64,000 nt of DNA from Marsupella aquatica (lineage: Eukaryota > Marchantiophyta), in contig OZ316893.1 in the NCBI GenBank assembly GCA_973895155.1, forward strand, positions 4,154,001-4,218,000, given 5' to 3'. Positions within the stretch are counted from its first letter, which is position 1. The number at the start of each line of letters is the position of its first letter. The notes under the pieces were generated by a model. The model was not told the origin of the DNA, did not search any database, and saw only the letters and a list, made by a program, of their open reading frames with translations. A program made the position numbers and the translations under genes. Positions 46,386 to 57,478 of the stretch are shown one piece after another.

Positions 46386-49300
46386 AGTAGCTAGTAAAGT
46401 TTGGCATTGTTTGAAGACAAAGGTCGTAAGATTGATGCAGCTAATCTCTTGTTCCGACCATCTCTTTTTCAGTACCCCACCCAATTTTTATGGGTCGCAC
46501 ATTTACAAATAATACATGTTCTTTGATGAATCAAACAGAAACTTGGATAGTACTTGAGGCAATAAAAAAGATAATAATTCATTCTTCGCCATTGATAATT
46601 ATTGATTGATGGTGAGAATCATGTAATGAGGGTTGATGCATAATGAACTCAATTGTGTAAATATTGCAAGTGCATGCATGAATGATAACACATGCAAGAA
46701 TGGAACTCTTGCGAGAATTGTAATGCGTGTGAAATCTATGCTAGTTATCATTTGCAAACTGGTCATGAGCAATTATATAAATGTCAGTAAGTACTTCTGG
46801 GTCGAGTAAGTTGAAGCCAAAATCAACCCAAATCCCTGCAATTTTTTATTATCTCTTTTCTCAACCAAATGGGATAATTTTGCTAAGGCATATAGGAGAC
46901 CTAAAGGAATCTACACTTAACTTTGAGCGCAAACTGAGTTCCAAATCATGAGTTAAAAAAATTTCATTTTCCAAATTTATCTTAAGCCAATCCCACCCTA
47001 AGCCGACTTCAACTAAGCTGAGTCAATTGAAGTTGAGAAAATCAGGCTGAATTATTGCAAAATTTCATTTTGAAATGGGCTGAGACAGGGGAGAGCTAGG
47101 GGAAATTGATAGTAAACTGAGTTCGAAATATAACTATACTAGGACTTTGAAATTAGCCAGATCTTACTCTAAGCCAACCAAGTTGAAGACAGGTCCCAAA
47201 TCCAGCCAAATTTGTGTGATTTGTTGTTTTCTGCCTACCCAAGCTACCTACTTAACCAATTAGATGATATCTTGTAAGAAATAAGACAAACCTAGGGGAA
47301 TATTTATGCGGTTAAATATTTGACTTGGTTGGGTCATGTGAAGGGGCTGAGCTCAGAGGGGACCATCTGGACCCCCGGATGGACTTTGAGTTCTGAGGGA
47401 TTGAGTGAGGGTTCATTTTGGGCCCAAAGCCAAACAAGTTTACTTCATGCACAATGAATGCTTGAAGCATGAGATACAATGCGGCTCGGGGACAAGTTCT
47501 GAGGCCTGGGCATGAGCATTGTGTTGCTTTGATCCCAACGGACTAAGGCACTTCACCTATATGCATGTACCTAAAACGTTATGGGCATAATAAGTTATAT
47601 AATTGTGTGCCCATGCGATCAGGTTGGAGTCTAGGTTGAGGGCCATATATAGAGGACCAAAGTTGGTCCGAGGGTGATAGGTATCCAAAAGCATATATGA
47701 GGGGAGTGGTGTCCCAAGGGGTGAACAACACTAAGGGGAGTGGCATGGGTGTTGGGGTCCAAGTGTATTTTGTCCCTAGACTTTCAATTGAGTGGGAGTC
47801 TTAGAGGTGGTTGCTAGAGTCGGGGCCAAAGTGGTCCCAATGTTTGGGACAAATTTTGGGACAAGCTAATTATTTGGGCCATGAGCATGTTCTGGAAGCA
47901 AGGATGCATCTGAATTGGGGAAGCTTGGATGACACCTGGCAGAGGGGATGTTTTGGACAAATAGTGGGTGCGTGCCTTAGCTTCAGCTTATGGCAAAGTC
48001 ACGCGGGCCCGATAGATTCTATTCACTGACTTACATACTAATGACTGTTGGGCTTGAGGCAAGACAAATAATGGTATTGAGATCCAAGATCATGATGGGT
48101 TATTTACTGATGGGTTTGGTTGCTTATGCAAATAATAGGGACCGGACCGTTGAGCAACGATTGTGCTAATGAGCAAGTGCGGCTTTGTATAGAAGTTGGT
48201 GCAAATGGTGAAAGAGGCACCAAGTTATTTGCTTGCTTGCATTCCATGTAAGTGTTCGGGTATCGAGGGTACTTAGGCAAGAGTACTTGGTTTGGTCAGG
48301 GCACTGGGTGGCAAGGTCCACCACTCCCTTCCTTTTCTCTACTAGTGTGCTCCTTCTCCCAGCCCCCTTAATTATTCTTCTCTATTTCTTGTCTCCTCCA
48401 CTATGGCAAGTGCCCTTGCTTTGCTTGGTTTTCCTGTGGCTTATGGAAAACTAAAGTTTTGGGCGAGTACCGCTTTTCACCAACTCAAATAAAATAAAAT
48501 AATTGTTCATAATCCATGAAGGTTGCTCAGATTTAACCTCTCTCCCACATCTATAATGATTATACACTTATGGTCTTAGTCTTTGTTTTCATTTGCCATA
48601 ATTACTAGGAGAATGATGAGAACTTTGGTACTTTTCACTTGTCATTAACAACTGGTATTCACAAACAACATAATCTCACAAATGTTTACTAACTGTGCCC
48701 AAATTTCAACCATTTTGTGGGTCATATATACATATAGATGTAGGTGAGATTTTAAGGTCATTCATACACAATTGAATTTTGCACACATAAATTTAAAACA
48801 ACAAATATACAACACTCGTTTTGGATTCACTTTGACAAGGTGATCTATGCAAAATGATTGAGGAATGGTTTTGGTCGTAGCCTTTTAAGAGTTTTGGTTT
48901 CACCGGACACTTAGGCACAAATTATGAGCCTTGATATTGACCTTTGTCATGAATAATTCGGTGGCCTGCTCTAAGGCTGCGTCTATTTCGCAAAAGATGT
49001 ACAGAAGCGTACTTTATTTCCCCCAAATAAACATCCATTGATGTAGTGTGCTTATCCCCACAAAAGAGGGTACCCTGTGCTTTTTCCTCACACAAAACTA
49101 AATGAATTAAAAATTATTAGTAAATAAATAAAATATATAGGTTATATTATGTTTAGGGTGAAAGCAAGTGAACATGCATGTCATCATGAAGGTTGGATGC
49201 TGATGACGATGGCAGCATGCCAGCGTGGCAGGCACTAATGGACAACTCATTCATAGATACATGCATGTGTTATGCATATATAAACTCACGACGGCCCAAT

Positions 49301-49703
49301 AAATCGTCGATCGAAAACCTGCTTGTACAGATCAACTGCCTACAAACCAAAAAAGGATCAGCATTATTTCGAGAAACACTGTATCTCGAAAATCTTTCTC
49401 GAGACTTGTGATGGCCCACAAACCTTTTGGGTAGTGGTACGTCTACAATCTACATTGAAAAGGAGTAGCCTGATGAGTAAAAAAGGGGCACCACTCAGTG
49501 ATGTAATAAACGAACATTCAAATTTATCATGGCTTGAAAATTCAGATCCACCTATAGGCACTTGCCACCTAATATAGTATCTACTTTTTTGTCATGTGGA
49601 ATTATAGGCCGACAAACGTCTTGGCAGAACTTTTGGCCATCAACAGGGCAAAACTGTACGAAACGTGACCTCTTGACTGTACGAAACGTGACCTTCAAGA
49701 GAA
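46386..49703. other. No recognisable gene; old repeats
   Basis: AT-rich DNA. Segments near 46800-46990 and 47060-47290 look like diverged copies of each other (CCAAATC...CAA(T)TTT...TAACCAA). ORFs at 47811-48029 and 48233-48454 have no recognisable domains. A tandem pair of ACTGTACGAAACGTGACC lies at 49652-49694. Confidence 0.4.
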
Positions 49704-49706
49704 TGA

Positions 49707-50111
49707 GGGGGGCTTTACAAGAACTTGGGGGCAACCATTCCATTTTTTCTAAGTGAAAGATGCAATCCTAGCCATTCATATGTGGGAACTGGCCACATTT
49801 CACTTTACATGAACTTGGGGGCACAATGAACCAAAAGCATAACCGAACCTAGTCATCTGTCACTGGGCCCCTTGTGGGTCCCTTTTTTTGCTGAGTTGTG
49901 CAAGCTTTTTTGTCAAAAACTTAGACCTCCTCTTGAGGTGGTCTAAAAACTTGGAGCAAAGGGCCGCTTGGTTTCAGGGAATTGCATTGATTACTTCCAT
50001 ATCTGACACATTTTCGCTCAGGCATTTTAACTTTTGTGGAAGGAAATGGCCATCAGCTTTGCTATGGATGGAGAGAGAGTGAATGGCCCCCACCGTCTTG
50101 TAAAGCCCCCC
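49707..50111. mobile_element. Small TIR element (MITE), PIF/Harbinger-like
   Basis: A 405-bp element with terminal inverted repeats of about 40 bp. Both ends start GGGGGGCTTTACAAGA and continue with GGGGGC...CCATTC at similar distance. It is flanked by the 3-bp direct repeat TGA (49704-49706 and 50112-50114). A 3-bp TNA duplication with G-rich TIRs fits PIF/Harbinger, but assignment without a transposase is tentative. No coding capacity. Confidence 0.6.
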
Positions 50112-50114
50112 TGA

Positions 50115-51251
50115 GTTGCCTATATCAATACAAACAGTGTTTGGTATTTTCTCATACTAGTTTGTCGTGTTTGCTGGTTTATCTTCTATCAAAATCTCTC
50201 ATTAGCCGGCTCATCTTGGAACTTAGGGTGGCTCATCTACGGTTGCTTATTTTGTCTTGTAACAAACAGTAAGAACATTTAGGCTATCTTAGTGAACCAA
50301 ACTACAGGCAACCCAGATGAGTTTGAGTCAGACTACTATAGGGAATCGGACAAATGTGTGACAAAGCCGCTGCACTCCCTGCCGAACTCTAGCAGCACGG
50401 CCAGTTATGGCAAGCCACAACCCTCACTAACCCTCACTGTTGAAGTCTTGTGGCCACTCTTGATGTAAAACTTCTTGGTGCCACTTGGGCAGTTATGGAG
50501 GGGAAGCATGAGCTAGCCCTTTTCCTGTCAGCAGTATATTTAAGCTCCAAGTATTTATTCTTTAGTCGACCCTCCTTTACTCTGTCGTTGCTGTTGCTTT
50601 CCAATGTCGACTGCCTTCTGTATTGAGAGATATGCTGAGTAGACCCCCTTCTGGAAAAAGTTTGCTTCATTAACCCCCTCAATACTTTTCTCCAATCTGG
50701 ACCGTTGATGGACCTAGGGGAATTGATCAAGTAAAAACTTTCATTTTGGGGATTGATCAAGCAAATACCTCCTTTGTATTATGTTGTTGGAGAAACTCTA
50801 CTTGGAAGGCTGTTCTTTGAAGGGTTCAATCCTTGTTAGAGATTTTTGATCTCACATGTGGAAGCCAGAAAACTGTGATTGGCATTGGATACGCAAAATA
50901 AGATATCAAAATCCAAGAGGACTGCTGTTGCTTTTAGTGCCAAAACCTATGAGTGGCATTGGATACGCTAAATTTGTAATAAAAATCTGAAAGACCTCCT
51001 GCTTAGTTTGGTGTGTTGAGTTTAGCCTTGGAAAAAAATTCCCATTGCTTAGGCTTTGTACAAATGCAAATTTTGATTTTCTTTCAAGGGTGAAGTATGA
51101 AAACAAAACTGTGGTTTCTTTTCCAGCTAGAGGGGTATGGAATAAACCACTGGGGTATTTATTTGGGGAGAATCCCTAACTTTAAGAGTACATCAAAAGT
51201 TGGATTTATTAAAGAAAACATTAAAAATAACAAAACAAAACATGGTTTCTC
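50115..51251. other. No recognisable gene
   Basis: Contains an imperfect direct repeat of about 70 bp at about 50880 and 50948 sharing GGCATTGGATACGC. The minus ORF 50434-50760 has no recognisable domain. Confidence 0.45.
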
Positions 51252-51256
51252 TATAT

Positions 51257-51604
51257 TGTTGAGTATAGACGACATTCGTAACAGCAAGCCCATGAACCAT
51301 CCAACGCACAATAGTCGACACAGAGAGATACGTGGTTCACCTCCACATGAGGCTACATCCACGGGAACACACATGCAAGAGCTTTACTGCACTCTAGGCC
51401 GACCGCCCATACCAAGCATCCACAGCACAAGCTCTCCCTATCTCTCAACTAGCTCCGTAACAATGAGCCTAAGTTCCACCAGGGTCTGGCATCAGCCCTG
51501 GCTATATGCACACCAGCACAACCGCTAACATTAGCTAAGTCCTAACCCGAGTTAGACTAACTGTGGTTAGCTCATGAGTCACAAGACTAGAGCAATATCT
51601 AACA
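51257..51604 (-). repeat. Element 2 3' LTR
   Basis: 348 bp with TG...CA ends. Its U3 contains palindromic-looking CTAACCCGAGTTAG and related TAAC/GTTA words. Confidence 0.95.
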
Positions 51605-51616
51605 AACTCCCCCTTG
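51605..51616 (-). promoter_or_regulatory. Element 2 polypurine tract
   Basis: On the minus strand CAAGGGGGAGTT directly precedes the 3' LTR. Confidence 0.85.
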
Positions 51617-51811
51617 ACTCTTGTCTTGGGGACTGGACTAAATGCTACCATATGGATTCCTCAGCGGGAAGTTCTAGACAATCACCAAACCAGGTCTCCC
51701 CCTAAAAACCACAAGGGTTAACTAAGGGTTAACTAGAACTAAGCCGTAGCCTAACAGGAATGAGTAATCCATATACAAATAGTCACACATTGCTAAATAA
51801 CTATATTTTCA

Positions 51812-53190
51812 CTACAACTGCAAAACCTGCAAAGTAGCACGGTGTCTTGAGAAACTCTCCAAAGGAATCACTTTGGTAAAAGCATCAACGGGATTGAGCT
51901 TTCCATCAATCTTGACTAGCTCAAAAGTTTTATCAGACACTGCTTGCCTGATAAAATGGTACCTGATATCAATGTGCTTCACCCTGCTATCCATCACCTG
52001 GTTAGCAGCCAAGTGAAGAGCACTCTGACTATCACAGTTTAGAGTCATTTTGCCATGCTCTAAACCCATCTCCGTGATCAACTTATCCAACCAAATTGCT
52101 TCCTTTGCTGCTTCTGTTGCTGCAACATACTCTGCTTCTGTAGTAGACTGCGATATACACTTCTGCAAGGTAGATTTCCAACTGATACATCATCTTCCAA
52201 GAGTGTATACAAACCCAGTTGTAGACCTCCTTGTATCCAGACAGCCTCCATAGTCAGATCTACATAGCCAACTAACGTTCTATCTGATCTGTTATCAAAT
52301 AGTAATCCATAGTCCTGTGTACCCTTCAGATACCTGAGAATCCACTTCACAGCTTCCCAATGTACCTTCCCTGGATTTGACATGAATCTGCTAATCTTAC
52401 CCATCGCTAGGGCTAAGTTAGGCCTAGTACAAGTCATCAAATACATCAGACTGCCTACTGCCTTCTCATAAGGAATCTTAGCCATCAGACCTTTCTCCAC
52501 AGCATCCGTAGGAGAGAAAGCCGATGATAACTTGAAATGTGAAGCTAAAGGAATACTCACTGGCTTACAGTTCTCCATGTTGAATCGTGCAAGTACTTTC
52601 CTCGCATACTGGCCTTGAGTCAAGCACAACTGTCCAGTCTCAGAGTTCCTAAAAATCTCAATCCCTAAGATCCTCTTGGCCTTACTAAGATCCTTCATCC
52701 TAAATTTAGCACTCAATTTCGCCTTGAGACTGTCAACCTCAGATTTATCTTTAGCCACAATCAGCATGTCATCCACATAGATCACCAGAATGATGAAACT
52801 AAATACAGCATTCTTGACTGATTTCGTATACACACAAGGATCATACACCATCCTTGTAAAACCTTGAGCAAGCATGAAATCATCAAACCGCTTGTTCCAC
52901 TATCTGGGAGACTGCTTCAATCCATACAAGGACTTGAGCAATCTGTAAACTAAGTTCTCTTGGCCCTTCTTCATAAAGCCTAGTGGCTGTCTCATGAAGA
53001 TCATCTTTTCCAAGTTGCCATAGAGAAAAGCAGTAACAACATCCATCTGATCCATCACCAGATTAAAAAACACAACAAGCTGACACAAGATCTGAATTGT
53101 GGAATACTTAGCCACCGGTGAAAAGACCTGATTGTAGTCCACTCCTTTCTCCTGAGTGAACCCCTTGGCAACAAGCCGTGCCTTGTAGAT
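51812..53190 (-). pseudogene. pol: Element 2 RT-RNase H remnant
   Basis: Copia homology resumes exactly at 53190 with IYKARLVAKGFTQEKGVDY. It continues through MDVVTAFLYG, YVDDMLIVAKD and RNase H (STTEAEYVAA, CDSQSALHLAANQ) to a stop at 51812. Breaks are a TAG replacing the Gln codon after QSPR (about 52897-52899), and a frameshift just after GYVD in RNase H (about 52240), after which the frame changes. It cannot encode a working enzyme. Confidence 0.93.
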
Positions 53191-53259
53191 CTAGAAACAG
53201 CAAGATTTTTGTCGGAATCCTCTTTCGTCAATAGAAAATCAAAGTTTGGTAGCACTTAC
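53191..53259 (-). other. Candidate 69-nt intron at the cargo/copia boundary
   Basis: Minus-strand GATCG|GTAAGTGC...GTTTCTAG|ATCTAC. The acceptor AG falls exactly at the last cargo base and copia homology starts at the next base. Splicing would place the cargo ORF in the RT frame, separated by one TGA codon. Confidence 0.4.
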
Positions 53260-53262
53260 CGA

Positions 53263-54231
53263 TCAAACCTCGGCTTGTATATCTGAACGAGGCAAACGCT
53301 CATCAAGCACCAGAGGCTCCATATTGATCGGGGCTTCCACTCCTTCCAGGGCTGTGGATAAACTCCAGCCTGTTCTCTTTCTCTTAACACTGACTCCAGA
53401 ACCAGATGGCCCCAATCCCTCAGATCCTCTACTCTCGCTTACATTTATGTAAGGTGCTTCCGAAACGCCTAAACCTGCACCGGCTGCACAACCTCGACGA
53501 TTGCCGCTGCCCCTTCTCCCGCCCTCGGAGGGACCAGCAACATCTTCCCTGATGTTCCCTCTCCCTTTCCCTTTCCCCCTGCCACTTCCCTTCCCCAAAC
53601 CACTTTTGGGCTCGTCCAAAGCCGTACCTCCAGCGCTTTTTGCCGATGAAGCTCCACTCCCGTTAGAACCAGGCCTCTTAATAACTATTTTCCGGATGGG
53701 TCTGAATTCTTCACCTGTGAGCCTCTTGTACTCTGTGTTCACCCTTGGTAGCATGATGAGATCACAATCTTGGACAAACTGGCACACCCAAGCTGGGCCC
53801 ATAAGATTCATTACTTTTGCTGACCTAACTTCTGTGACAAGCGCGTCTTCAGGGTAACTCTCAAGGGATTTCTCAAGAAATTTCTCCATGGTGACAATGA
53901 TAGAGGTGAATCCCTTGCCTCCACACATTGTCAAGAAACTCAGACCCTCTTTCAACACTTTTGCCTCTCTTTGGCTAATCAAGTACTCACCACACCAACA
54001 ACGGGGCCAAACGAGAGAGTAACTTTGCGGATTTTTGCATCTGGACCCAAAGGATAGGAGACTCACAGTCTGCCATATCCTTGGATTGTAACCTGGCGTC
54101 GCGGAAGTACCACGGTTTCTTGATGAACTTGACCTCTTCACAAATGTCTTCGCTTGTCCAAATCACGTTCGTGAGGCTTGTCATGAGACTTTCAGCCTTG
54201 GTAGATCCACTCTTCCCACTAGGACCCATGA
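53263..54231 (-). pseudogene. Cargo ORF, Gly/Ser-rich tail, frame-broken, unknown
   Basis: An acceptor-like ATTTGCAG is followed by an ATG near 54231 opening MGPSGKSGSTKAES, then KFIKKPWYFRDARLQSKDMA in one frame to about 54070. The protein-like reading then passes through a second frame (GPDAKIRKVTLSFGPVVG). It ends in the frame of 53263-54141 (YLISQREAKVLKEGLSFL, LPRVNTEYKRLTGEEFRPIR, a Gly/Arg/Lys-rich linker, and a C-terminal NMEPLVLDERLP). This implies one or two frameshifts or very short introns. I recognise no family. The basic Gly-rich part suggests nucleic-acid binding, but that is inference. Confidence 0.4.
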
Positions 54232-54630
54232 TGACAAAGTCTGCAAATCTAAATGCAAGGAGCGATAAATTTATCGCTCTGACAAACCCAAAAACCCAAA
54301 ACCGGCATGCAAACATCGATACAATGAACTCAGAAAGTCCTCATTCACATACAAGCATTAGCTCATTCCACGAGCGATACCAATTCCAATAAAATTATTG
54401 CAAACAAATATGAGCACGATATAAATTGACGGCCGAGATTACATTATCGTACGTGTCAACATCTGAAAATGAGACCAACACCGATAAAATTATCGCAAAA
54501 GTGGTCCAAACAAAAAGTGAGCCTTCTTTAAATTGACGACCGAGTGTACATGTGATAATGTGCCTAATCAATCATCCCACCCAAGATCAAACCGCGCTAC
54601 AGCAAAGCGAGAGATTAGCTTCTTGGGCCA

Positions 54631-55290
54631 TTATGGTATATGAGTGATCCTATGATCATAGGCCCACAGCCAATGAAAATCTGTGGCACCGGTCTCAGGA
54701 TTAACTACAGCTACTGAATAGCGGCGTGACGGAACGTCACAACAGGCATTTGTGCAACACTGACACATCTCACCATTGTCAAGGACATTTGTCCATAAAC
54801 AAGATACATAAGTTAACCTAAATAACGGACAAAGAGGCCTAGTGGGGAGTTGACGAGTCCTGTACGAATATAACTTCCCACCAGTGTCAATCAAAAACTC
54901 AGTAGCAAGAGGATTGTCCAGTTGGTCAATCACATCCTGAATCTCATCGAATGCTCTACGTCTGTTGTGGGCATAGAATTTTGGTTCATAGGCAGGATTG
55001 CCCTTCACAACATGACAGCAGTGCAGTATAAAACGTTTTACAGCACTGGTTTTAAGAAAAAGCAGGATAATACTTCTAGAAAATGCAGCATATCTATCCC
55101 ACCGGATATAAATTTCTCCCCCTACCTGGTCTACGTAGAAGTGATATGCGTTATTATAAAATGGTTTTGCTACCAGACTGCAAATCTTTAAAATTAGTGA
55201 TTCATCCAGCTTCCTTAGCTGGTCCATTAGGGCGCCATTCCCCCATTCCGGAGGATCCACGAAGGGTACAAAAATGCGTCGCTCGAGCAT
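54631..55290 (-). CDS. Cargo ORF of 219 aa, unknown
   Basis: Open from ATG 55290 to TAG or TGA near 54631. An acceptor-like GCTGATCAG lies 3 bases before the ATG, and a donor-bearing segment ending TATACAAG|GTACTA lies upstream (about 55377), so it is probably an internal exon. The start reads RRIFVPFVDPPEWGNGAL. A Cys cluster CQCCTNACCDV occurs about two thirds along. No known domain is recognised. The uninterrupted length and splice-like borders support past coding function. Confidence 0.4.
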   Translation of the reverse strand: MLERRIFVPFVDPPEWGNGALMDQLRKLDESLILKICSLVAKPFYNNAYHFYVDQVGGEIYIRWDRYAAFSRSIILLFLKTSAVKRFILHCCHVVKGNPAYEPKFYAHNRRRAFDEIQDVIDQLDNPLATEFLIDTGGKLYSYRTRQLPTRPLCPLFRLTYVSCLWTNVLDNGEMCQCCTNACCDVPSRRYSVAVVNPETGATDFHWLWAYDHRITHIP

Positions 55291-55752
55291 GACCTGATCA
55301 GCGAATAGAAATCAGGAATACATTTTGGAGAACATACTCATTACAATTCTACAAGTTTCATTCAACTTTATAGTACCTTGTATAACGGGCTGTGAAGCCA
55401 ATGCACTTGTCAGCTAATCGTCCGTAGAGGCGCAAAAAACTACACTCTGGACCACACAACCCAAAGTCAGGCGAGGCAGAGTCATTTACATTCAAAGTGT
55501 TTTTTTACAAGCTCTTCTCGAGCAAACCTTAGAGCACCCAAAACAATTGACTACTAAATCGACTAGAGGAATGAGGAGTGCGATAAATTTATCGGATGTT
55601 CGCAGCAATGCCTCATCCACTCAGACTTGTCCATGCCATGCAAGAATTGTCCGCTTCCCGCTTTCTCCAAGATTCACCCAAACTCTAAGAAATGCATCTA
55701 ATCGGTCATACGAGATGCACCCAAGCATATCTATGGGAGGGAGGAAATGAGT

Positions 55753-56169
55753 TTACTCTCGGAAGACCCTAGCAATATGTAGGTTTGAGAGAAGGTTGGC
55801 ATTAGGAATGCTTGCGAGCATTTGGTTTATGTCATTAATCTCACGGACTGCATATTTCAGTAAAGCCCAAAATTGTGTACCAACAACAAGATGGTTCCAT
55901 TTCTTTGAGGTGGCTCCAAGACAAATGATTGTTCTCATTCGAGCCAGTTGTTCTTTGGGTAAAAGTTTTAGGTCAAGGCCAAGGTGTTCATCTTGTGTGC
56001 AAGACAACGCCAAGAGAGGCCAAATGTGAGATTCAACGAGTTGATCAGGAAGTCCATTCAATAGACTTCCGCATTCCACACCAGGCACTTTTCCTTGAAT
56101 ATATTTCCTACGCTCATGGGCTAATACGGATGCCATCTTAGCAACGATTAGGTTCTTCGACGCAGCCAT
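55753..56169 (-). CDS. Cargo ORF with F-box-like segment
   Basis: 138 aa. It begins MAASKNLIVAKMAS. The stretch GLPDQLVESHIWPLLAL followed by MRTIICLGATSKKWNHLV and GTQFWALLKY follows the F-box pattern (LP..L....I.P.L, then R.VC..W..LV....FW). F-box proteins are substrate adaptors of SCF ubiquitin ligases. The spacing is looser than canonical, so it may be F-box-like only. No Kelch or LRR repeats follow. It may form one gene with the ORFs at 54631-55290 and 53263-54231. Confidence 0.4.
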   Translation of the reverse strand: MAASKNLIVAKMASVLAHERRKYIQGKVPGVECGSLLNGLPDQLVESHIWPLLALSCTQDEHLGLDLKLLPKEQLARMRTIICLGATSKKWNHLVVGTQFWALLKYAVREINDINQMLASIPNANLLSNLHIARVFRE

Positions 56170-57401
56170 GAAGCAGAGCTACCAAACCACCAATAAAAGT
56201 ACCTTCAATCACCAGGTGTAACCAAAGATATCCACAGTACCAACCCTGCACAATAGTTTAAAGATTAGGACTCGGACCATATTGTATTCGCTGCACATGG
56301 GTAGGACTTGTTTACTTAAATGTGTCCTTACAAAACGTGCCTCAATGTGAAGGTCGCAACACTCATTGTGAAAGGTTGACCCAAGGGTCCTCGTTCCAAA
56401 TCTGACAACATAAGTATGCCAATTTATGGTACTTGTTGTCAAGACGACGACAACAATAGTTACAAGAAAACTCCAAAGAATGGAGACACGCCGTTAACAT
56501 CAACCTCAAACGGATTGGAACTCCTGCACCATTCATTCCGCAGAACTCAATCCGGAGAGGATTCTGCCTATCTCCGGGATCAGTACCACCCATCCACAAC
56601 GCTCCTACACCAATGGGGAGAACTTTACGTTGCACGGGTTTCTTGTACAACCGGCGTGCACGTTTGACACAATTTTGAATTAAGACAGCCATTTGTCACT
56701 ATACCTTTGCTCCACCAAGTGCAATCGACCTTTCGTTGTGCCTCCTAAACCCTGCAGCACTGCGACATCATAGAGGAAGATGAGTCTCCAGACAAAATAG
56801 AGGAAGATGAGTCTCACAGGAGGGTGCGATAACTTTATCGCATCTCGCTTTCATCTTGAAGACATGACTCCCTCACACACTCAAGCAATCTTCAATCAAT
56901 CACAGGAATGGAAACTCCGATAAATTTATCGGAGTCTCAAGCAATCTTCAATCAATCACAGGAATGGAAACTCCGATAAATTTATCGGAGTCTCAAGCAA
57001 TCTTCAATCAATCACAAGAATGGAAACTCCGATAAATTTATTGGAGTCTCAAGCAATCTTCAATGAATGACAGGAATGGATACTCTGATAAATTTATCGG
57101 ACCTTGAATATAATTTATGGAATGAATGCACACTGGATCAAAGGAATGCAACAGAGGAATGTAGAATGCGATAAATTTATCGCAGTCCTCTCGGATCAAG
57201 ACATTGACACCAAATGACAAGTCAACCTTACATGGATGATACTCGACTGGAATGGTAGTTCCGATAAATTTATCGGGTTCTCTGGAGAAAGAGTCAAGTC
57301 TCTTGGGAGGAATGCAAGACTTGATAGGAGTTCAGTATTCACTCTGAGTGAGGTGTTGTTCGCTCCGGCAAAAATAAACTTTTTATGGGCAGCCCGCTCC
57401 T

Positions 57402-57478
57402 CTTTATATAGGGGATGCTCTAACCATGGTAACTTTCCCCCTTAACCATGGTTACTTTCCACCTTAACCCGGGTTAGT
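57402..57478 (-). promoter_or_regulatory. Promoter-like region of the cargo
   Basis: On the minus strand, CTATATAAAG (57411-57402) is a strong TATA box. Just upstream are three dyad motifs at about 21-23-bp spacing: TTACCATGGTTA, TAACCATGGTTA and TAACCCGGGTTA, separated by related purine-rich spacers. The spacing of about two helical turns suggests binding of one dimeric factor on one face of the DNA, possibly MYB-like. Confidence 0.5.

Larger units (their letters stand above)
54260..57276. repeat. Dispersed palindromes around CGATAAATTTATCG (about ten)
   Basis: Perfect or near-perfect copies start at 54260 (GAGCGATAAATTTATCGCTC), 54481 (imperfect), 55581, 56825 (one change), 56914, 56970, 57026, 57082, 57167 and 57261. 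The four from 56914 to 57103 lie in a 56-bp tandem array with 22-bp palindromes ACTCCGATAAATTTATCGGA(GT). Most are preceded within 5-12 bases by GGAATG. Flanking bases vary (TCC/GGA or TGC/GCA) but co-vary to keep symmetry, which points to selection or copying of dyad symmetry rather than chance. Confidence 0.85.
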
